Assembly (NCBI RefSeq): GCF_013186535.1
Contig: NZ_JABMCZ010000003.1
Span: 1,984,001 to 2,048,000, forward strand
DNA length: 64,000 nt
DNA from: Nocardia terpenica
GTDB lineage: Bacteria > Actinomycetota > Actinomycetes > Mycobacteriales > Mycobacteriaceae
Direction of reading: 5' to 3'
Each line of letters begins with the position of its first letter. Position 1 is the first letter of the stretch. The notes below the pieces were generated by a model. It had not been told where the DNA came from. It ran no database searches and was given only the letters and a program-made list of their open reading frames with translations. A program made the position numbers and the translations under genes. Below are positions 24,152 to 33,037 of this stretch, in pieces.

Positions 24152-25099
24152 CTAGGCGGGATCGTCATCGCGTCCCCGGCTGGGCGCCAACTCGGGCCCG
24201 AGGACGTCCGGCTCCGGCGTCGACAACGCCAGGCGCAGGAAATACGCGGCGGGCGGGGAGGGTGCGGCGTCGCGTCGCCACACCACCGCGGTCTCGACCG
24301 CGGGGACATGCCGGGCCAGCGGCGCCAGCGTCACCGCGGGCCCGCACAGCGTTCGCAGCGAGGCGGGCACCACCGAGACGCCGAGCCCCGCCCCCACCAT
24401 CGCCACCACCGTCGACAGCTGCGCGACCTCCCGCAGCGCCGGATCGATTGCCGCACTTCGGCAGATCTCGATCAGATGCCGATGCAGCCCGCCCCACGCC
24501 CCCGGCGCGGGCGCGAAGAATTGCTCGTCGGCCAGGTCCGCGGGGTCGATCCGCTCGCCGCGCCGCGCCAGCGCTCGCGGCAGCAGGGCGAGCAGCGGCT
24601 CGCGGTGGATCACCGCGAAATCCAGTTGCGGTTCGCGCACCGGCATCGCCGCGGGCGGCGGCAGCGCGACGATGCCGAGTTCGTTGCGGCGCAACCGAAC
24701 CGAGTCGAGCACCGCCTCGCCCGCCGCCTCCGCGTAGTCCAGCGCCACCCGCGGCCGCGCCCGCCGATACCGCGCGAGCAGTCCCGGCAGCACCCCCCAG
24801 CCGGAGTCGAAGGCCAGCGCCAGCCGCCCGGCCCGCCCGTCGCCCAGGTGGCGCACCGATTCCGCGACGCCGTCGATATCGGCGAGCACGCGGCGCGCGT
24901 GCAGCAGCAGATGCCGCCCGGCGTCGGTGAGGTCGACCCCGCGCCGGTGCCGGTGCAGCAGCCGCACCCCCAATTCCTGCTCCAGCCGGGCGATCTGGGC
25001 GGTCAGGGGCGGCTGGGTCAGATGCAGCCGCGCCGCGGCCCGGGTGAGCGACCGCTCCTCGGCCACGGTCACGAAATACCGGAGCTGCCGCAGATCCAT
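24152..25099 (-). CDS. LysR-family regulator
   Basis: 315 residues. MDLRQLRYFVTVAEERSLTR, AARLHLTQPPLTAQIARLEQ and GVRLLHRHRRGVDLT are the LysR winged helix; the rest is the periplasmic-binding-like effector domain (LALAFDSGWGVLPGLLARYR; AGLGVSVVPASL). Divergent from the maleylacetate reductase/hydroxyquinol dioxygenase/monooxygenase operon with about 95 bases between. Activation of that operon by a pathway intermediate such as hydroxyquinol or maleylacetate is the expected mode. Several inverted repeats lie between them. Confidence 0.9.
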   Translation of the reverse strand: MDLRQLRYFVTVAEERSLTRAAARLHLTQPPLTAQIARLEQELGVRLLHRHRRGVDLTDAGRHLLLHARRVLADIDGVAESVRHLGDGRAGRLALAFDSGWGVLPGLLARYRRARPRVALDYAEAAGEAVLDSVRLRRNELGIVALPPPAAMPVREPQLDFAVIHREPLLALLPRALARRGERIDPADLADEQFFAPAPGAWGGLHRHLIEICRSAAIDPALREVAQLSTVVAMVGAGLGVSVVPASLRTLCGPAVTLAPLARHVPAVETAVVWRRDAAPSPPAAYFLRLALSTPEPDVLGPELAPSRGRDDDPA

Positions 25100-25172
25100 A
25101 CCTCATGGTATGGCTGTGCCAGCAAATACGTATTGGACATATACCTACCGGTGCGACACTGTCGACACAGTG
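25098..25172. promoter_or_regulatory. LysR/hydroxyquinol-operon control region
   Basis: ATACC/GGTAT around TCAT (25098-25111, overlapping the lysR start), the palindrome AATACGTATT (25125-25134), and CACTGT/ACAGTG around CGAC (25157-25172) lie in the divergent promoter. TTGGAC (25133-25138) may be the -35 of the plus-strand operon. Spaced dyads like these fit a LysR regulator bound at recognition and activation sites. Confidence 0.5.
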
Positions 25173-25195
25173 GTGTGGGTCACGGAGGTGGATGG

Positions 25196-26257
25196 GTGCG
25201 GGAGTTCGGTTACGAGGCGCTACCCGGTCGCATCGTCTTCGGTCCCGGCGTGAGCCGTTCGAGGCTGCCCGCCGAGATCGAACGCCTGGGCGCGACCCGG
25301 CTGCTGGTGGTGACCAGCCCCGATCGGCAGCGGCACGCCGCCGACCTGCTGGACGCGCTGTCGGACCGGATCGCCGCGGTATTCACCGGCGTGCGCCCGC
25401 ACGTCCCCGCCGAGGTGGCCCGCGCCGCCCGCGAGCGCGCGGCCGCGGCGAACGCCGACGCCGTGCTGAGCATCGGCGGCGGTTCCACCACCGGAACCGC
25501 CAAGGCGATCGCCCGCGGCACCGGGCTGCCCATCGTCGCCGTGCCCACCACGTACGCGGGCTCGGAGGTCACCCCCGTCTGGGGCATGACCGAGGACGGC
25601 CGCAAGCAGACCGGTACCGATCCGCGGGTGCTGCCCCGCGTCGTCGTCTACGATCCCGATCTGGTGCGCTCCCTGCCCGAAAAGCTGGCCGCCGCAAGCG
25701 GTTTGAACGCCATGGCGCACTGCGTCGAGGCGTTCTGGGCGCCGGGCCGCAATCCGATCAGCGCCCTCGCCGCCGAGGAGGGCGTGCGCGCACTGGGATC
25801 CGGCCTGCGCGCCCTCGCCGACTCGGCCGATGCCGCCGAAAGCCTGCTCTACGGTGCGTATCTGGCGGGCTCGGCGTTCGCGGTGGCCGGTTCGGGCCTG
25901 CACCACAAGATCTGTCACGTGCTGGGCGGCGCGTACGACCTGCCGCACGCGCGGACCCACGCCATCGTGCTGCCGCACGTGCTGGCCTTCAACGCCTCCG
26001 GCGCGCCGGAGGCCGTCGCCCGCATCGGCCGCGCGCTCGGCGACGCCGAACCCGTTGCGGCCCTGCGTGATCTGGCGAAGCGGCTCGGCATTCCCGCCGG
26101 TCTGCGCGATCTCGGCGTCACCCGCGCCCAACTCGACGACGTGGCCGACCGCATCGCGGCCGTGGTCCCGCCGGACAACCCCGTCCCCGCCGACGCCACC
26201 GCCGTGCGCGCCCTGCTCGCCGCCGCCTGGTCCGGCACCCCCGAGGAGAACTCATGA
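25196..26257 (+). CDS. maleylacetate reductase
   Basis: 353 residues from GTG 25196 with GGAGG at 25183-25187. It belongs to the iron-alcohol-dehydrogenase-like fold: [16 protein letters not shown] binds NAD(P), [19 protein letters not shown] and [19 protein letters not shown] are the maleylacetate-reductase signature. The reaction is maleylacetate plus NAD(P)H to 3-oxoadipate. First of three overlapping genes that convert a resorcinol-like phenol to 3-oxoadipate; it overlaps the dioxygenase start by four bases. Confidence 0.9.
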   Translation: MREFGYEALPGRIVFGPGVSRSRLPAEIERLGATRLLVVTSPDRQRHAADLLDALSDRIAAVFTGVRPHVPAEVARAARERAAAANADAVLSIGGGSTTGTAKAIARGTGLPIVAVPTTYAGSEVTPVWGMTEDGRKQTGTDPRVLPRVVVYDPDLVRSLPEKLAAASGLNAMAHCVEAFWAPGRNPISALAAEEGVRALGSGLRALADSADAAESLLYGAYLAGSAFAVAGSGLHHKICHVLGGAYDLPHARTHAIVLPHVLAFNASGAPEAVARIGRALGDAEPVAALRDLAKRLGIPAGLRDLGVTRAQLDDVADRIAAVVPPDNPVPADATAVRALLAAAWSGTPEENS

Positions 26258-27129
26258 CCGATCGGCCCACCCGGGAACGGCTCGTCACCGACGAGGTCGT
26301 GGCCAGCTTCGCCGACACCCCGTCGCCCCGGCTGCGCGAGGTGCTGCAGAGCCTCGTCCGGCACCTGCACGGCTTCGCCCGCGAGGTCCGGCTCACCGAA
26401 TCCGACTGGGAGCAGGGCATCGAATTCCTCACCCGCGCCGGACATCTCACCACCGACAAGCGGCAGGAGTTCATCCTGCTGTCCGATGTGCTCGGCCTGT
26501 CGATGCTCACCGTCGCCATCAATGCCGCCGAGGACGACCGGGCCACCGAAGCCACGGTGTTCGGGCCGTTCTTCGTCGACGGCGCACCCGAGGTCCCGCT
26601 CGGCGGCGATATCGCGCACGGCGCGAAGGGTGAGCCCTGCTACGTCGACGGCGTCATCCGTTCCACCTCCGGCGATTCCGTGCCCGGCGCGCGAATCGAC
26701 GTGTGGGAGGCCGACTCCGACGGCTTTTACGACGTTCAGTACGAGGGCGATCGCAGCGCGGGGCGCGGGTGGCTGCGCTCGGGGGCGGCGGGGGAGTACC
26801 GGTTCTGGTCGGTGCTGCCGTCGTCGTATCCGATCCCGCACGACGGACCGGTCGGCGACCTGCTGCGGGCCGCCGAGCGCAGCCCGATGCGCCCGGCGCA
26901 CCTGCACTTCCGGGTCACCGCGCCCGGCTACCGCACGCTCGTCACGCACATCTTCGTGGCCGGAGACCCGCACCTGAAGGACGACGCGGTCTTCGGCGTC
27001 AAGGACAGCCTCATCGTCGAGGCCACCCGGTACCCGGCCGGGACCGCGCCCGACGGCACCGGGCGCGACCGGCCCTACTACCGCATGCACTTCGACATCG
27101 TGCTCGCCCCGCAGGAGCATCGACCATGA
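26254..27129 (+). CDS. hydroxyquinol 1,2-dioxygenase
   Basis: 291 residues. The N-terminal helical dimerisation part ([20 protein letters not shown]) and the intradiol barrel are both present. Iron ligands are the tyrosines in [11 protein letters not shown] and [13 protein letters not shown] and the histidines in [29 protein letters not shown] is typical of the hydroxyquinol subgroup rather than catechol dioxygenases. It opens 1,2,4-trihydroxybenzene to maleylacetate, the substrate of the gene just upstream. Overlaps both neighbours by four bases. Confidence 0.9.
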   Translation: MTDRPTRERLVTDEVVASFADTPSPRLREVLQSLVRHLHGFAREVRLTESDWEQGIEFLTRAGHLTTDKRQEFILLSDVLGLSMLTVAINAAEDDRATEATVFGPFFVDGAPEVPLGGDIAHGAKGEPCYVDGVIRSTSGDSVPGARIDVWEADSDGFYDVQYEGDRSAGRGWLRSGAAGEYRFWSVLPSSYPIPHDGPVGDLLRAAERSPMRPAHLHFRVTAPGYRTLVTHIFVAGDPHLKDDAVFGVKDSLIVEATRYPAGTAPDGTGRDRPYYRMHFDIVLAPQEHRP

Positions 27130-28892
27130 CCACACCCGACCGCGATACCGAAACCGATGTGCTGATCGTCGGCAGCGGCCCCGCCGGTGGCGCGGCCGCG
27201 CTGGCGCTGGCGACCCTCGGCGTCGACCACCTGGTGCTGACCAAGTACCGGTGGACGGCCAACACCCCCCGCGCGCACATCACCAATCAGCGCACCATGG
27301 AGATCTTCCGCGACCTGGGTATCGAGGAGGATGTGCGGGTGCAGGCCACGCCGCATCATCTGATGGGCCAGACCGTGTTCTGCACCAGCCTCACCGGGGA
27401 CGAGCTCGGCCGGGTGCGCGCGTGGGGCACCCATCCGGCGCGCGAATCCGATTACGTGCAGGCCAGTCCCGTGCTCAACTGCGATATTCCGCAGACCCTG
27501 CTGGAGCCGATCATCATCGGGCACGCGGCGTCTCGCGGCAGCCGCATCCGGTTCGACACCGAGTATCTGGGCCTCACCCAGGACGCCGACGGCGTCGACG
27601 TGCGGGTGCGCGACCGGATCACGGGGGCCGAATCCACCGTGCGCGCCCGGTATGTCATCGGCGCGGACGGTGGGCGCAGCACGGTGGCCGACGATATCGG
27701 GCTGCCGTTCGAGGGCCGGATGGATATCGCCGGGAGCATGAATATCGTGTTCCACGCGGATCTTTCGCACCTGGTGGAGCACCGGCCCAGCGTCCTGTAC
27801 TGGATCTTGCAGCCCGGCGCGGATGTCGGCGGGATCGGGCTCGGGCTGATTCGCATGGTGCGGCCGTGGAACGAGTGGCTGATCGTGTGGGGTTACGACA
27901 TCGCCCAGCCGCCACCGGAGGTCGACGACGAGGCCGCCACCCGCATCGTGCACCAGCTCATCGGCGACGACACCGTGCCGGTCACCATTCGCTCGACCTC
28001 GCTGTGGGGCAACAACAAGATGTACGCGACCGCCTACCGGGCGGGCCGGGTGTTCTGCGCGGGCGACGCCGTGCACCGGCATCCGCCGTCGAACGGCCTC
28101 GGCTCCAATACCTCGATCCAGGACGCCTACAACCTGGCGTGGAAGCTCGCCTATGTGCTGAAGGGGACCGCGGGCGAGGGGCTGCTGGACACCTACGAGG
28201 CCGAGCGGGTGCCGATCGGACGCCAGATCGTGTTGCGCGCCAACAAGAGCATCGAGGAGTTCGGGGCCATCTTCCGGGCGCTCGGCATCGATGACACCAC
28301 CGACCCGGAGACCATGCGGGCGGCCATCGCCGAACGCCTCGACAACACTCCCGCCGCCGCCCGCAAGCGCCGTGACCTGCGTGCGGCGTTGGAGCTGAAG
28401 GACTACGAATTCAATGCGCACGGTGTGGAATTGGGGCAGCGCTACTCCTCCACCGCGGTAGTGCCCGACGGCACCGCCGAACCCGAGTACACCCGGGACC
28501 CCGAGCTGTACTTCCACCCGACCACTCACCCGGGGGCGCGGCTGCCCCATGCCTGGCTCGGCACCGCCTCCGGCCACCGCGTCAGCACCCACGATCTGTG
28601 CGGGCACGGCGGATTCGCCCTGCTCACCGGCATTTCCGGCGAGCCGTGGCGCGAGGCCGCCGCCATGGTGGCCGACAAACTGGGAATCCCCCTCGCCGCC
28701 CACATCATCGGCCCCGGCCGCACCCACACCGACCTCTACGACGACTGGGCGCGCCTGCGGGACATCGAGGAGGACGGCTGCGTCCTGGTCCGCCCCGACC
28801 TCCACATCGCCTGGCGGGCAGGAAGTTTGCCCGCCGACCCGGGGCGGGCCCTGCTGGAGGCGCTCAGTTCGGTGCTGTCCGTGTCGGTCTAG
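27126..28892 (+). CDS. FAD phenol hydroxylase (resorcinol/TfdB type)
   Basis: 588 residues from ATG 27126, which overlaps the dioxygenase stop. [18 protein letters not shown] binds [20 protein letters not shown] is the DG motif, and [20 protein letters not shown] the GD motif. A C-terminal thioredoxin-like domain (residues about 450-588) places it with phenol 2-monooxygenase and 2,4-dichlorophenol hydroxylase. In this operon it most likely hydroxylates resorcinol or a related phenol to hydroxyquinol. Converges on the sugar ABC operon; a repeat block starts three bases after the stop. Confidence 0.85.
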   Translation: MTTPDRDTETDVLIVGSGPAGGAAALALATLGVDHLVLTKYRWTANTPRAHITNQRTMEIFRDLGIEEDVRVQATPHHLMGQTVFCTSLTGDELGRVRAWGTHPARESDYVQASPVLNCDIPQTLLEPIIIGHAASRGSRIRFDTEYLGLTQDADGVDVRVRDRITGAESTVRARYVIGADGGRSTVADDIGLPFEGRMDIAGSMNIVFHADLSHLVEHRPSVLYWILQPGADVGGIGLGLIRMVRPWNEWLIVWGYDIAQPPPEVDDEAATRIVHQLIGDDTVPVTIRSTSLWGNNKMYATAYRAGRVFCAGDAVHRHPPSNGLGSNTSIQDAYNLAWKLAYVLKGTAGEGLLDTYEAERVPIGRQIVLRANKSIEEFGAIFRALGIDDTTDPETMRAAIAERLDNTPAAARKRRDLRAALELKDYEFNAHGVELGQRYSSTAVVPDGTAEPEYTRDPELYFHPTTHPGARLPHAWLGTASGHRVSTHDLCGHGGFALLTGISGEPWREAAAMVADKLGIPLAAHIIGPGRTHTDLYDDWARLRDIEEDGCVLVRPDLHIAWRAGSLPADPGRALLEALSSVLSVSV

Positions 28893-28895
28893 CGA

Positions 28896-29123
28896 GGTCC
28901 CGGCCAAAAGCATGCCGGGACCAAGAGACGTTCCGGCATGCTGATCTTCTTATGCCCCGGCATGCTGGTCTTCTTATGCCCCGGCATGCTGGTCTTCTTA
29001 TGCCCCGGCATGTTGGTTTTCTTATGCCCCGGCATGTTGGTTTTCTTATGCCCCGGCATGTTGGTTTTCTTATGCCCCGGCATGTTGGTTTTCTTATGTT
29101 CCCGGCATGCTTTTGGCCGGGAT
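28896..29123. repeat. palindrome copies 7 and 8 bracketing seven 24-bp tandem units
   Basis: A reverse-oriented copy at 28896-28922 (arms GGTCCCGGC/GCCGGGACC) and a forward copy at 29099-29123 bracket seven units of exactly 24 bases (28931-29098). The unit reads CCGGCATGCTGGTCTTC then TTATGCC. The first unit starts TT rather than CC; units 2-3 carry GCTGGTCTTC and units 4-7 GTTGGTTTTC, so the later units were copied from one variant. Both strands are open through the array (period 8 codons), but no gene signals support translation. Confidence 0.92.
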
Positions 29124-29882
29124 CCCCGACTCCAAATTCCCGGACGTGGCACCCGTAATCAACCCCACCAGCCGGTCCCCGTCAACCTCGTCGATCCGGT
29201 GCGCCGCGACCGATCTCCCGCGTCGCAGCACCACCACCCCGTCGCAGATCCGCATGACCTGCGCCAGGTCGTGGCTGATGATCAGTACCGTGATGCCCCG
29301 GTCGCGCAGGCCGCGGACCAGTTTCTCCACCGCGGCGGTCTCGCGGACGCCGAGGGCGGCGGTGGGCTCGTCCATGATGACCATGGCCTTGCCCCAGGCG
29401 ACGGCGCGGGCGATGGCGATGCTCTGGCGCTGCCCGCCGCTCATCCGGCGCACCGTCGCCCGCACCGAGGGCACGTCGACATCCAGATCGCGCAGGATCT
29501 CCCCGCTGCGCGCGATCATGGCGCGGCGGTTGACGATTCCGAACGGGTACACCAGCTCCCGGTTGAGGAACAGGTTCTGCCACACCGCCAGATCGTCGAT
29601 GAGCGCGAGATCCTGGTACACGGTCTCGATGCCCATCCGGCGGGCGTCCTCCGGCGAGCGCAGCCGGATCTGCTCGCCCCGGAACAGGATTCGCCCCGAA
29701 TCCGGCGGCTGCACCCCGGTCAGGCAGCGGACCAGCGTCGACTTGCCCGCGCCGTTGTCGCCGACCAGCGCGGTGACCTCGCCCTCGGGAATGGTGATCG
29801 AGACCGAGTCCAGCGCGCGGACCGAATCGAAGGACTTGGTGAGCTCGTGTGCCTCCAGCAGAGGCGTCGAAGTTCCTGGCAT
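29094..29882 (-). CDS. sugar ABC transporter ATPase (FrcA-like)
   Basis: 262 residues, a single nucleotide-binding domain: Walker A LVGDNGAGKSTLVRCL, Q-loop TVYQDLALIDDL, signature MSGGQRQSIAIARAV, Walker B AMVIMDEPTAALG, and ISHDLAQV. RbsA/MglA-type ATPases are double-length; this single-domain form is like FrcA. It powers import through the permease encoded four bases upstream. The last residues, GIPAKSMPGT, come from the dispersed palindrome at 29099, and the native end was probably near TGATSGNLES. Confidence 0.88.
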   Translation of the reverse strand: MPGTSTPLLEAHELTKSFDSVRALDSVSITIPEGEVTALVGDNGAGKSTLVRCLTGVQPPDSGRILFRGEQIRLRSPEDARRMGIETVYQDLALIDDLAVWQNLFLNRELVYPFGIVNRRAMIARSGEILRDLDVDVPSVRATVRRMSGGQRQSIAIARAVAWGKAMVIMDEPTAALGVRETAAVEKLVRGLRDRGITVLIISHDLAQVMRICDGVVVLRRGRSVAAHRIDEVDGDRLVGLITGATSGNLESGIPAKSMPGT

Positions 29883-29886
29883 CGCA

Positions 29887-30843
29887 CTACTTTCGGAATC
29901 GGGAGATGGCGGCGGCCAGCAGCAGCACCGCCCCGACCGCGATCGGCTGGTAGTACTGCGAGATGCCGAGAATGGTGAACCCGTTGATCAGCGAGGTGAA
30001 AAGCACCGCCCCGCACACGGTTCCGAGTACCGACGCCTTGCCGCCGCTCAGCGACGACCCGCCCAGCACCACCGCCGCGATCGAACTCAGCAGGTAGGTG
30101 GTCTGCAACGACGGATCCGCACCGCCGTTGCGCGCCACCAGCATCACCCCGGCGACCCCGCACAGCAGCCCGGACAGGCAGTACGCGAGCAGCCGGATCC
30201 GGTCGACCGCGATACCGGTGTCCCGCGCCGCCTCCAACCGGCCGCCGGTCGCCAGCAGATGCGTGCCCACCCGGGTGCGGAAGATGATGCCCGCCACGAT
30301 GAGCGCGGCCACCAGCGCCAGCAGCCAGAACCACCGCACCGGCCCGATGCCGTCGAGCGCGAGCCGTTGCAGGAAGCGGGAATTCACCGCGACGGTATTG
30401 CCGTGCGTGAGCAGCAGCGTGAATCCGCTGACCACACTGAGCGATCCGAGCGTGACCACGAAGTCGGTCATGTGCAGCCGCCCCACCAGCACGCCGTTGA
30501 CGAAGCCGACCGCGAGCCCGCCCAGCACCGCCACCACGATGCCGACGCCGACCGAATACCCGTGGCTGGTCGTATAACCCAGCAGCGCCGCCGCCCACGG
30601 CAGGTTCGCGCCCACCGACAGGTCGATGCCGCCCACCACGACCGCGAACTGCTGCCCCAGCGCCAGCACGGTGAGAATCGTGGACGCCACCAGCAGATCG
30701 CCGATGTTGTCGACGGTCAGGAAGTTCGGGGTGGCGACGAAGAACGCCACCCACAGCACGACCAGCGCGATCGGGGCCGCGAATTCCGCTGTCTTGGCGA
30801 TGATCTCGGGCCGACCCGCCCGATTGTCAACCGCTGCCGTCAC
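29887..30843 (-). CDS. sugar ABC transporter permease (RbsC/FrcC type)
   Basis: 318 residues with eight to ten hydrophobic segments. QQFAVVVGGIDLSVGANLPW is the conserved G-x-D-L-S-V-G loop of the ribose/fructose permease family. VVLGGSSLSGGKASVLGT is the cytoplasmic loop that contacts the ATPase. It overlaps the binding-protein gene by four bases at 30840-30843, and the ATPase follows after four bases. Ribose, fructose or another small polyol are candidate substrates. Confidence 0.9.
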   Translation of the reverse strand: MTAAVDNRAGRPEIIAKTAEFAAPIALVVLWVAFFVATPNFLTVDNIGDLLVASTILTVLALGQQFAVVVGGIDLSVGANLPWAAALLGYTTSHGYSVGVGIVVAVLGGLAVGFVNGVLVGRLHMTDFVVTLGSLSVVSGFTLLLTHGNTVAVNSRFLQRLALDGIGPVRWFWLLALVAALIVAGIIFRTRVGTHLLATGGRLEAARDTGIAVDRIRLLAYCLSGLLCGVAGVMLVARNGGADPSLQTTYLLSSIAAVVLGGSSLSGGKASVLGTVCGAVLFTSLINGFTILGISQYYQPIAVGAVLLLAAAISRFRK

Positions 30844-31862
30844 TTGGTCAGCAATCCTTCCAGCGGGCTGTCGAACGGGACGATCGGCCGCGGGAACGCG
30901 GAGATCTGCTGCTCGACATTGTCTTTACCGATGAACGCGATGGGGGAGACCACCCGATCCGGAAGCTTCTTGCCCCGATGCAGCGCCAGGCAGCCCTGCA
31001 CCGCGAGCTGTCCCTCCGCATAGGGATATTGGGTGACCGTGCCGTACAGGGTGCCCGCCTTGACCGCGTCCAGCGCGCCCTGGATGCCGTCCACCGAGAT
31101 CACCTTGATCTGCCCGGTCCGGCCCGCGTTCTTGATCGCCTGTGCCGCACCGAGACCCATGGTGTCGTTGGCGGCGAAGATGCCGGTGATGTCCGGATGT
31201 GCCTTCAGCAGCGCCTCGGTCACCTGCAAGCCCTTGTCCTGCTCGTAGTCGGCGGGGGTGCGCTGCACGATGTCCAGCTTCCCGGCGACGGTCTCGCTGA
31301 AGCCCTGATCGCGGTTGATGCCGTTCTGCTCGCCCGCGATCCCTTGCAGCACGGCGACTTTCCCGGTGCCGCCGAGCGCCTCCAGCATCTTCTGCCCGGC
31401 CATCCGCCCGGCGTCGAGATTGTCCGAGCCGATGAAGCTCGCGTAGGAGACCCCGGCCTGCTGCGACGCCTTCGGATCGATCTGGGTGTCCAGGTCGAGA
31501 ATCGGAATGTTCTTGCGCGCCACCGTCGTCAGCGGCGTGATCACATTGGTGGCGTTCACCGGGACGACGCCGAAACAGTCGTGCCCCTGCGCGGCCATCG
31601 TCGAGATCTGCGCGTTCTCGCCGTCCGCGTCGGTCTCGGACTGCCCGGCCTGCACTGTGACCCGCACGCCGAGCCGCGCGGCCTCCGCGACCGCGCCGTC
31701 GCGCAGCGCGGCCCAGTACGGATTGGTGAAATTGCGGGTGGCGATGGCGATGGTGAAGCCCCCGGACCCGGAGTGGTCGCCGCGACCGCAGCCGGCGGTG
31801 AGGGTGACGAGCGCGCTCACCAGAACCAGCGGTGCCAGGGCGCGGCGGAGTGGAACCTGCAT
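30840..31862 (-). CDS. sugar-binding lipoprotein (RbsB/FrcB type)
   Basis: 340 residues from ATG 31862. LVLVSALVTLTAGCGRGD is a signal peptide ending in a lipobox, so the mature protein is anchored outside the membrane through Cys. FTIAIATRNFTNPYWAALRD starts the periplasmic-binding fold and ISVDGIQGALDAVKAGTLYG is near its end. First gene of the importer operon. Just upstream lie two LacI-type operators and the divergent lacI-family gene, so induction by the transported sugar is expected. Confidence 0.9.
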   Translation of the reverse strand: MQVPLRRALAPLVLVSALVTLTAGCGRGDHSGSGGFTIAIATRNFTNPYWAALRDGAVAEAARLGVRVTVQAGQSETDADGENAQISTMAAQGHDCFGVVPVNATNVITPLTTVARKNIPILDLDTQIDPKASQQAGVSYASFIGSDNLDAGRMAGQKMLEALGGTGKVAVLQGIAGEQNGINRDQGFSETVAGKLDIVQRTPADYEQDKGLQVTEALLKAHPDITGIFAANDTMGLGAAQAIKNAGRTGQIKVISVDGIQGALDAVKAGTLYGTVTQYPYAEGQLAVQGCLALHRGKKLPDRVVSPIAFIGKDNVEQQISAFPRPIVPFDSPLEGLLTK

Positions 31863-31888
31863 GCGTATTCGACCTATCTGCCTCGAGA

Positions 31889-31915
31889 TCAACTCGTGTT
31901 GTCAACACGTGTTGA
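31889..31915. promoter_or_regulatory. tandem LacI-type operators
   Basis: TCAACACGTGTTGA (31902-31915) is a perfect 14-base palindrome. TCAACTCGTGTTGT (31889-31902) is an imperfect copy one helical turn plus three bases away. They lie between the importer operon and the divergent LacI-family gene and have the central CG expected of LacI/GalR sites. Confidence 0.7.
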
Positions 31916-31965
31916 TGTGTAGTCTGTGACCCGAATCACGAGCTGTCAAGGGCAAGGAGATCTCG

Positions 31966-32970
31966 ATGGCAGTCACGCGCGCCGATGTGGCACGGCTGGC
32001 CGGTACCTCGCCCGCGCTGGTCAGCTACGTGCTCAATGGCGGCCCGCGGCGGGTGGCGCCCGCGACGCGGGCCCGCATCGAGGCCGCCATCGCCGAGCTC
32101 GGGTACCGGCCCAATGTGTCGGCGCGCAGCCTGCGGATGAATCGCGGGCACGCGCTGGGCATGGTGATTCCCGACGGCGCGAATCCGTTCTTCGCCGAGC
32201 TGGCCGCCGGTATCGAGCTGGCGGCCTTCGCCCGCGGCTATCCGCTGTTCATCGGGAACGCCGCCGGGGACGAGGAGCGCGAGCGCGCCTACGTGCGCAG
32301 CTTCATCGATCGCAGAGTCGAAGGGCTGCTGGCGATTTCGTCGTCCTGGGGGACCGGCATCGCGGATGCCTGCGAGGCGGCGGAGATGGTCCTGGTGGCG
32401 GTGGACCGCGTCATCGATCCGCGGCGGTGCGCGCATGTGCTGTGCGATTCGGTGGCCGGGGCGCGGGCGGCGGTGGCCCACCTCGTCGAGCACGGCCACC
32501 GCGAGATCGCCTGCCTGAGCGGGCCGCACGTGTCGACCGCCGAGGACCGCGTGCTCGGCTACCGCGATGCCCTGGCGGAGGCGGGATTGCCCGAGGGGCG
32601 GATCGTGCGCACGGATTTCGGCGGGGCCGCCGGGTATCACGCGCTGCGCGAGCTGCTGCACGGAACACCCCACCCGACAGCGGTTTTCGTCACCAGCGAC
32701 CTCCAGGCGATGGGCATGCTGCGCGCCGCCTACGATGCGGGCCTGCGCGTCCCCGACGATCTGGCCGTCATCGCCTTCGACGGCATCGAATACGCCCGCT
32801 ACACCCGCCCCGGCCTGACCACCATGACCCAACCCACCCGCCGCATGGGCGAACTCGCCGTCGACCTGCTGCTGGAACAGATCGACAGCCATACCTCGCG
32901 GCCCGGGGTGGTGCGGCTGTCGGCCGAGCTGAAGACCCGCGGGTCGTGCGGTTGCTCCGACGAGTTCTGA
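31966..32970 (+). CDS. LacI-family regulator
   Basis: 334 residues from ATG 31966 with AAGGAGA upstream. VTRADVARLAGTSPALVSYV with LGYRPNVSARSLR is the LacI helix-turn-helix and hinge. The effector domain contains LGMVIPDGANPFFAELAAGI and LAVIAFDGIEYARYTRPGLT. Four cysteines cluster near the C-terminus (SCGCSDEF with RRCAHVLC earlier). It should repress the divergent importer operon through the CAACACGTGTTG operators and release on binding the sugar. Confidence 0.9.
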   Translation: MAVTRADVARLAGTSPALVSYVLNGGPRRVAPATRARIEAAIAELGYRPNVSARSLRMNRGHALGMVIPDGANPFFAELAAGIELAAFARGYPLFIGNAAGDEERERAYVRSFIDRRVEGLLAISSSWGTGIADACEAAEMVLVAVDRVIDPRRCAHVLCDSVAGARAAVAHLVEHGHREIACLSGPHVSTAEDRVLGYRDALAEAGLPEGRIVRTDFGGAAGYHALRELLHGTPHPTAVFVTSDLQAMGMLRAAYDAGLRVPDDLAVIAFDGIEYARYTRPGLTTMTQPTRRMGELAVDLLLEQIDSHTSRPGVVRLSAELKTRGSCGCSDEF

Positions 32971-33037
32971 GCGTGCGCTACCTCACACCGATTTCGCGCT
33001 TGCGCTCAAGCCGACTGTAGGTCATAGCGTTTCGCGG

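Noticed and set aside
28931..29098. CRISPR array
   Set aside because: The units are directly adjacent with no variable spacers; no cas genes nearby.
28889..29152. Minus-strand frame of KKTNMPGH repeats
   Set aside because: Produced only by the 24-base period being a multiple of three; no start signal, no family, and it overlaps the end of the ABC gene.
28938..29978. Long plus-strand frame beginning with MLVFLCPG repeats over the 24-base array
   Set aside because: It runs antisense through the FrcA-like ATPase gene and starts inside tandem repeats without a ribosome-binding site; the real gene is on the other strand.
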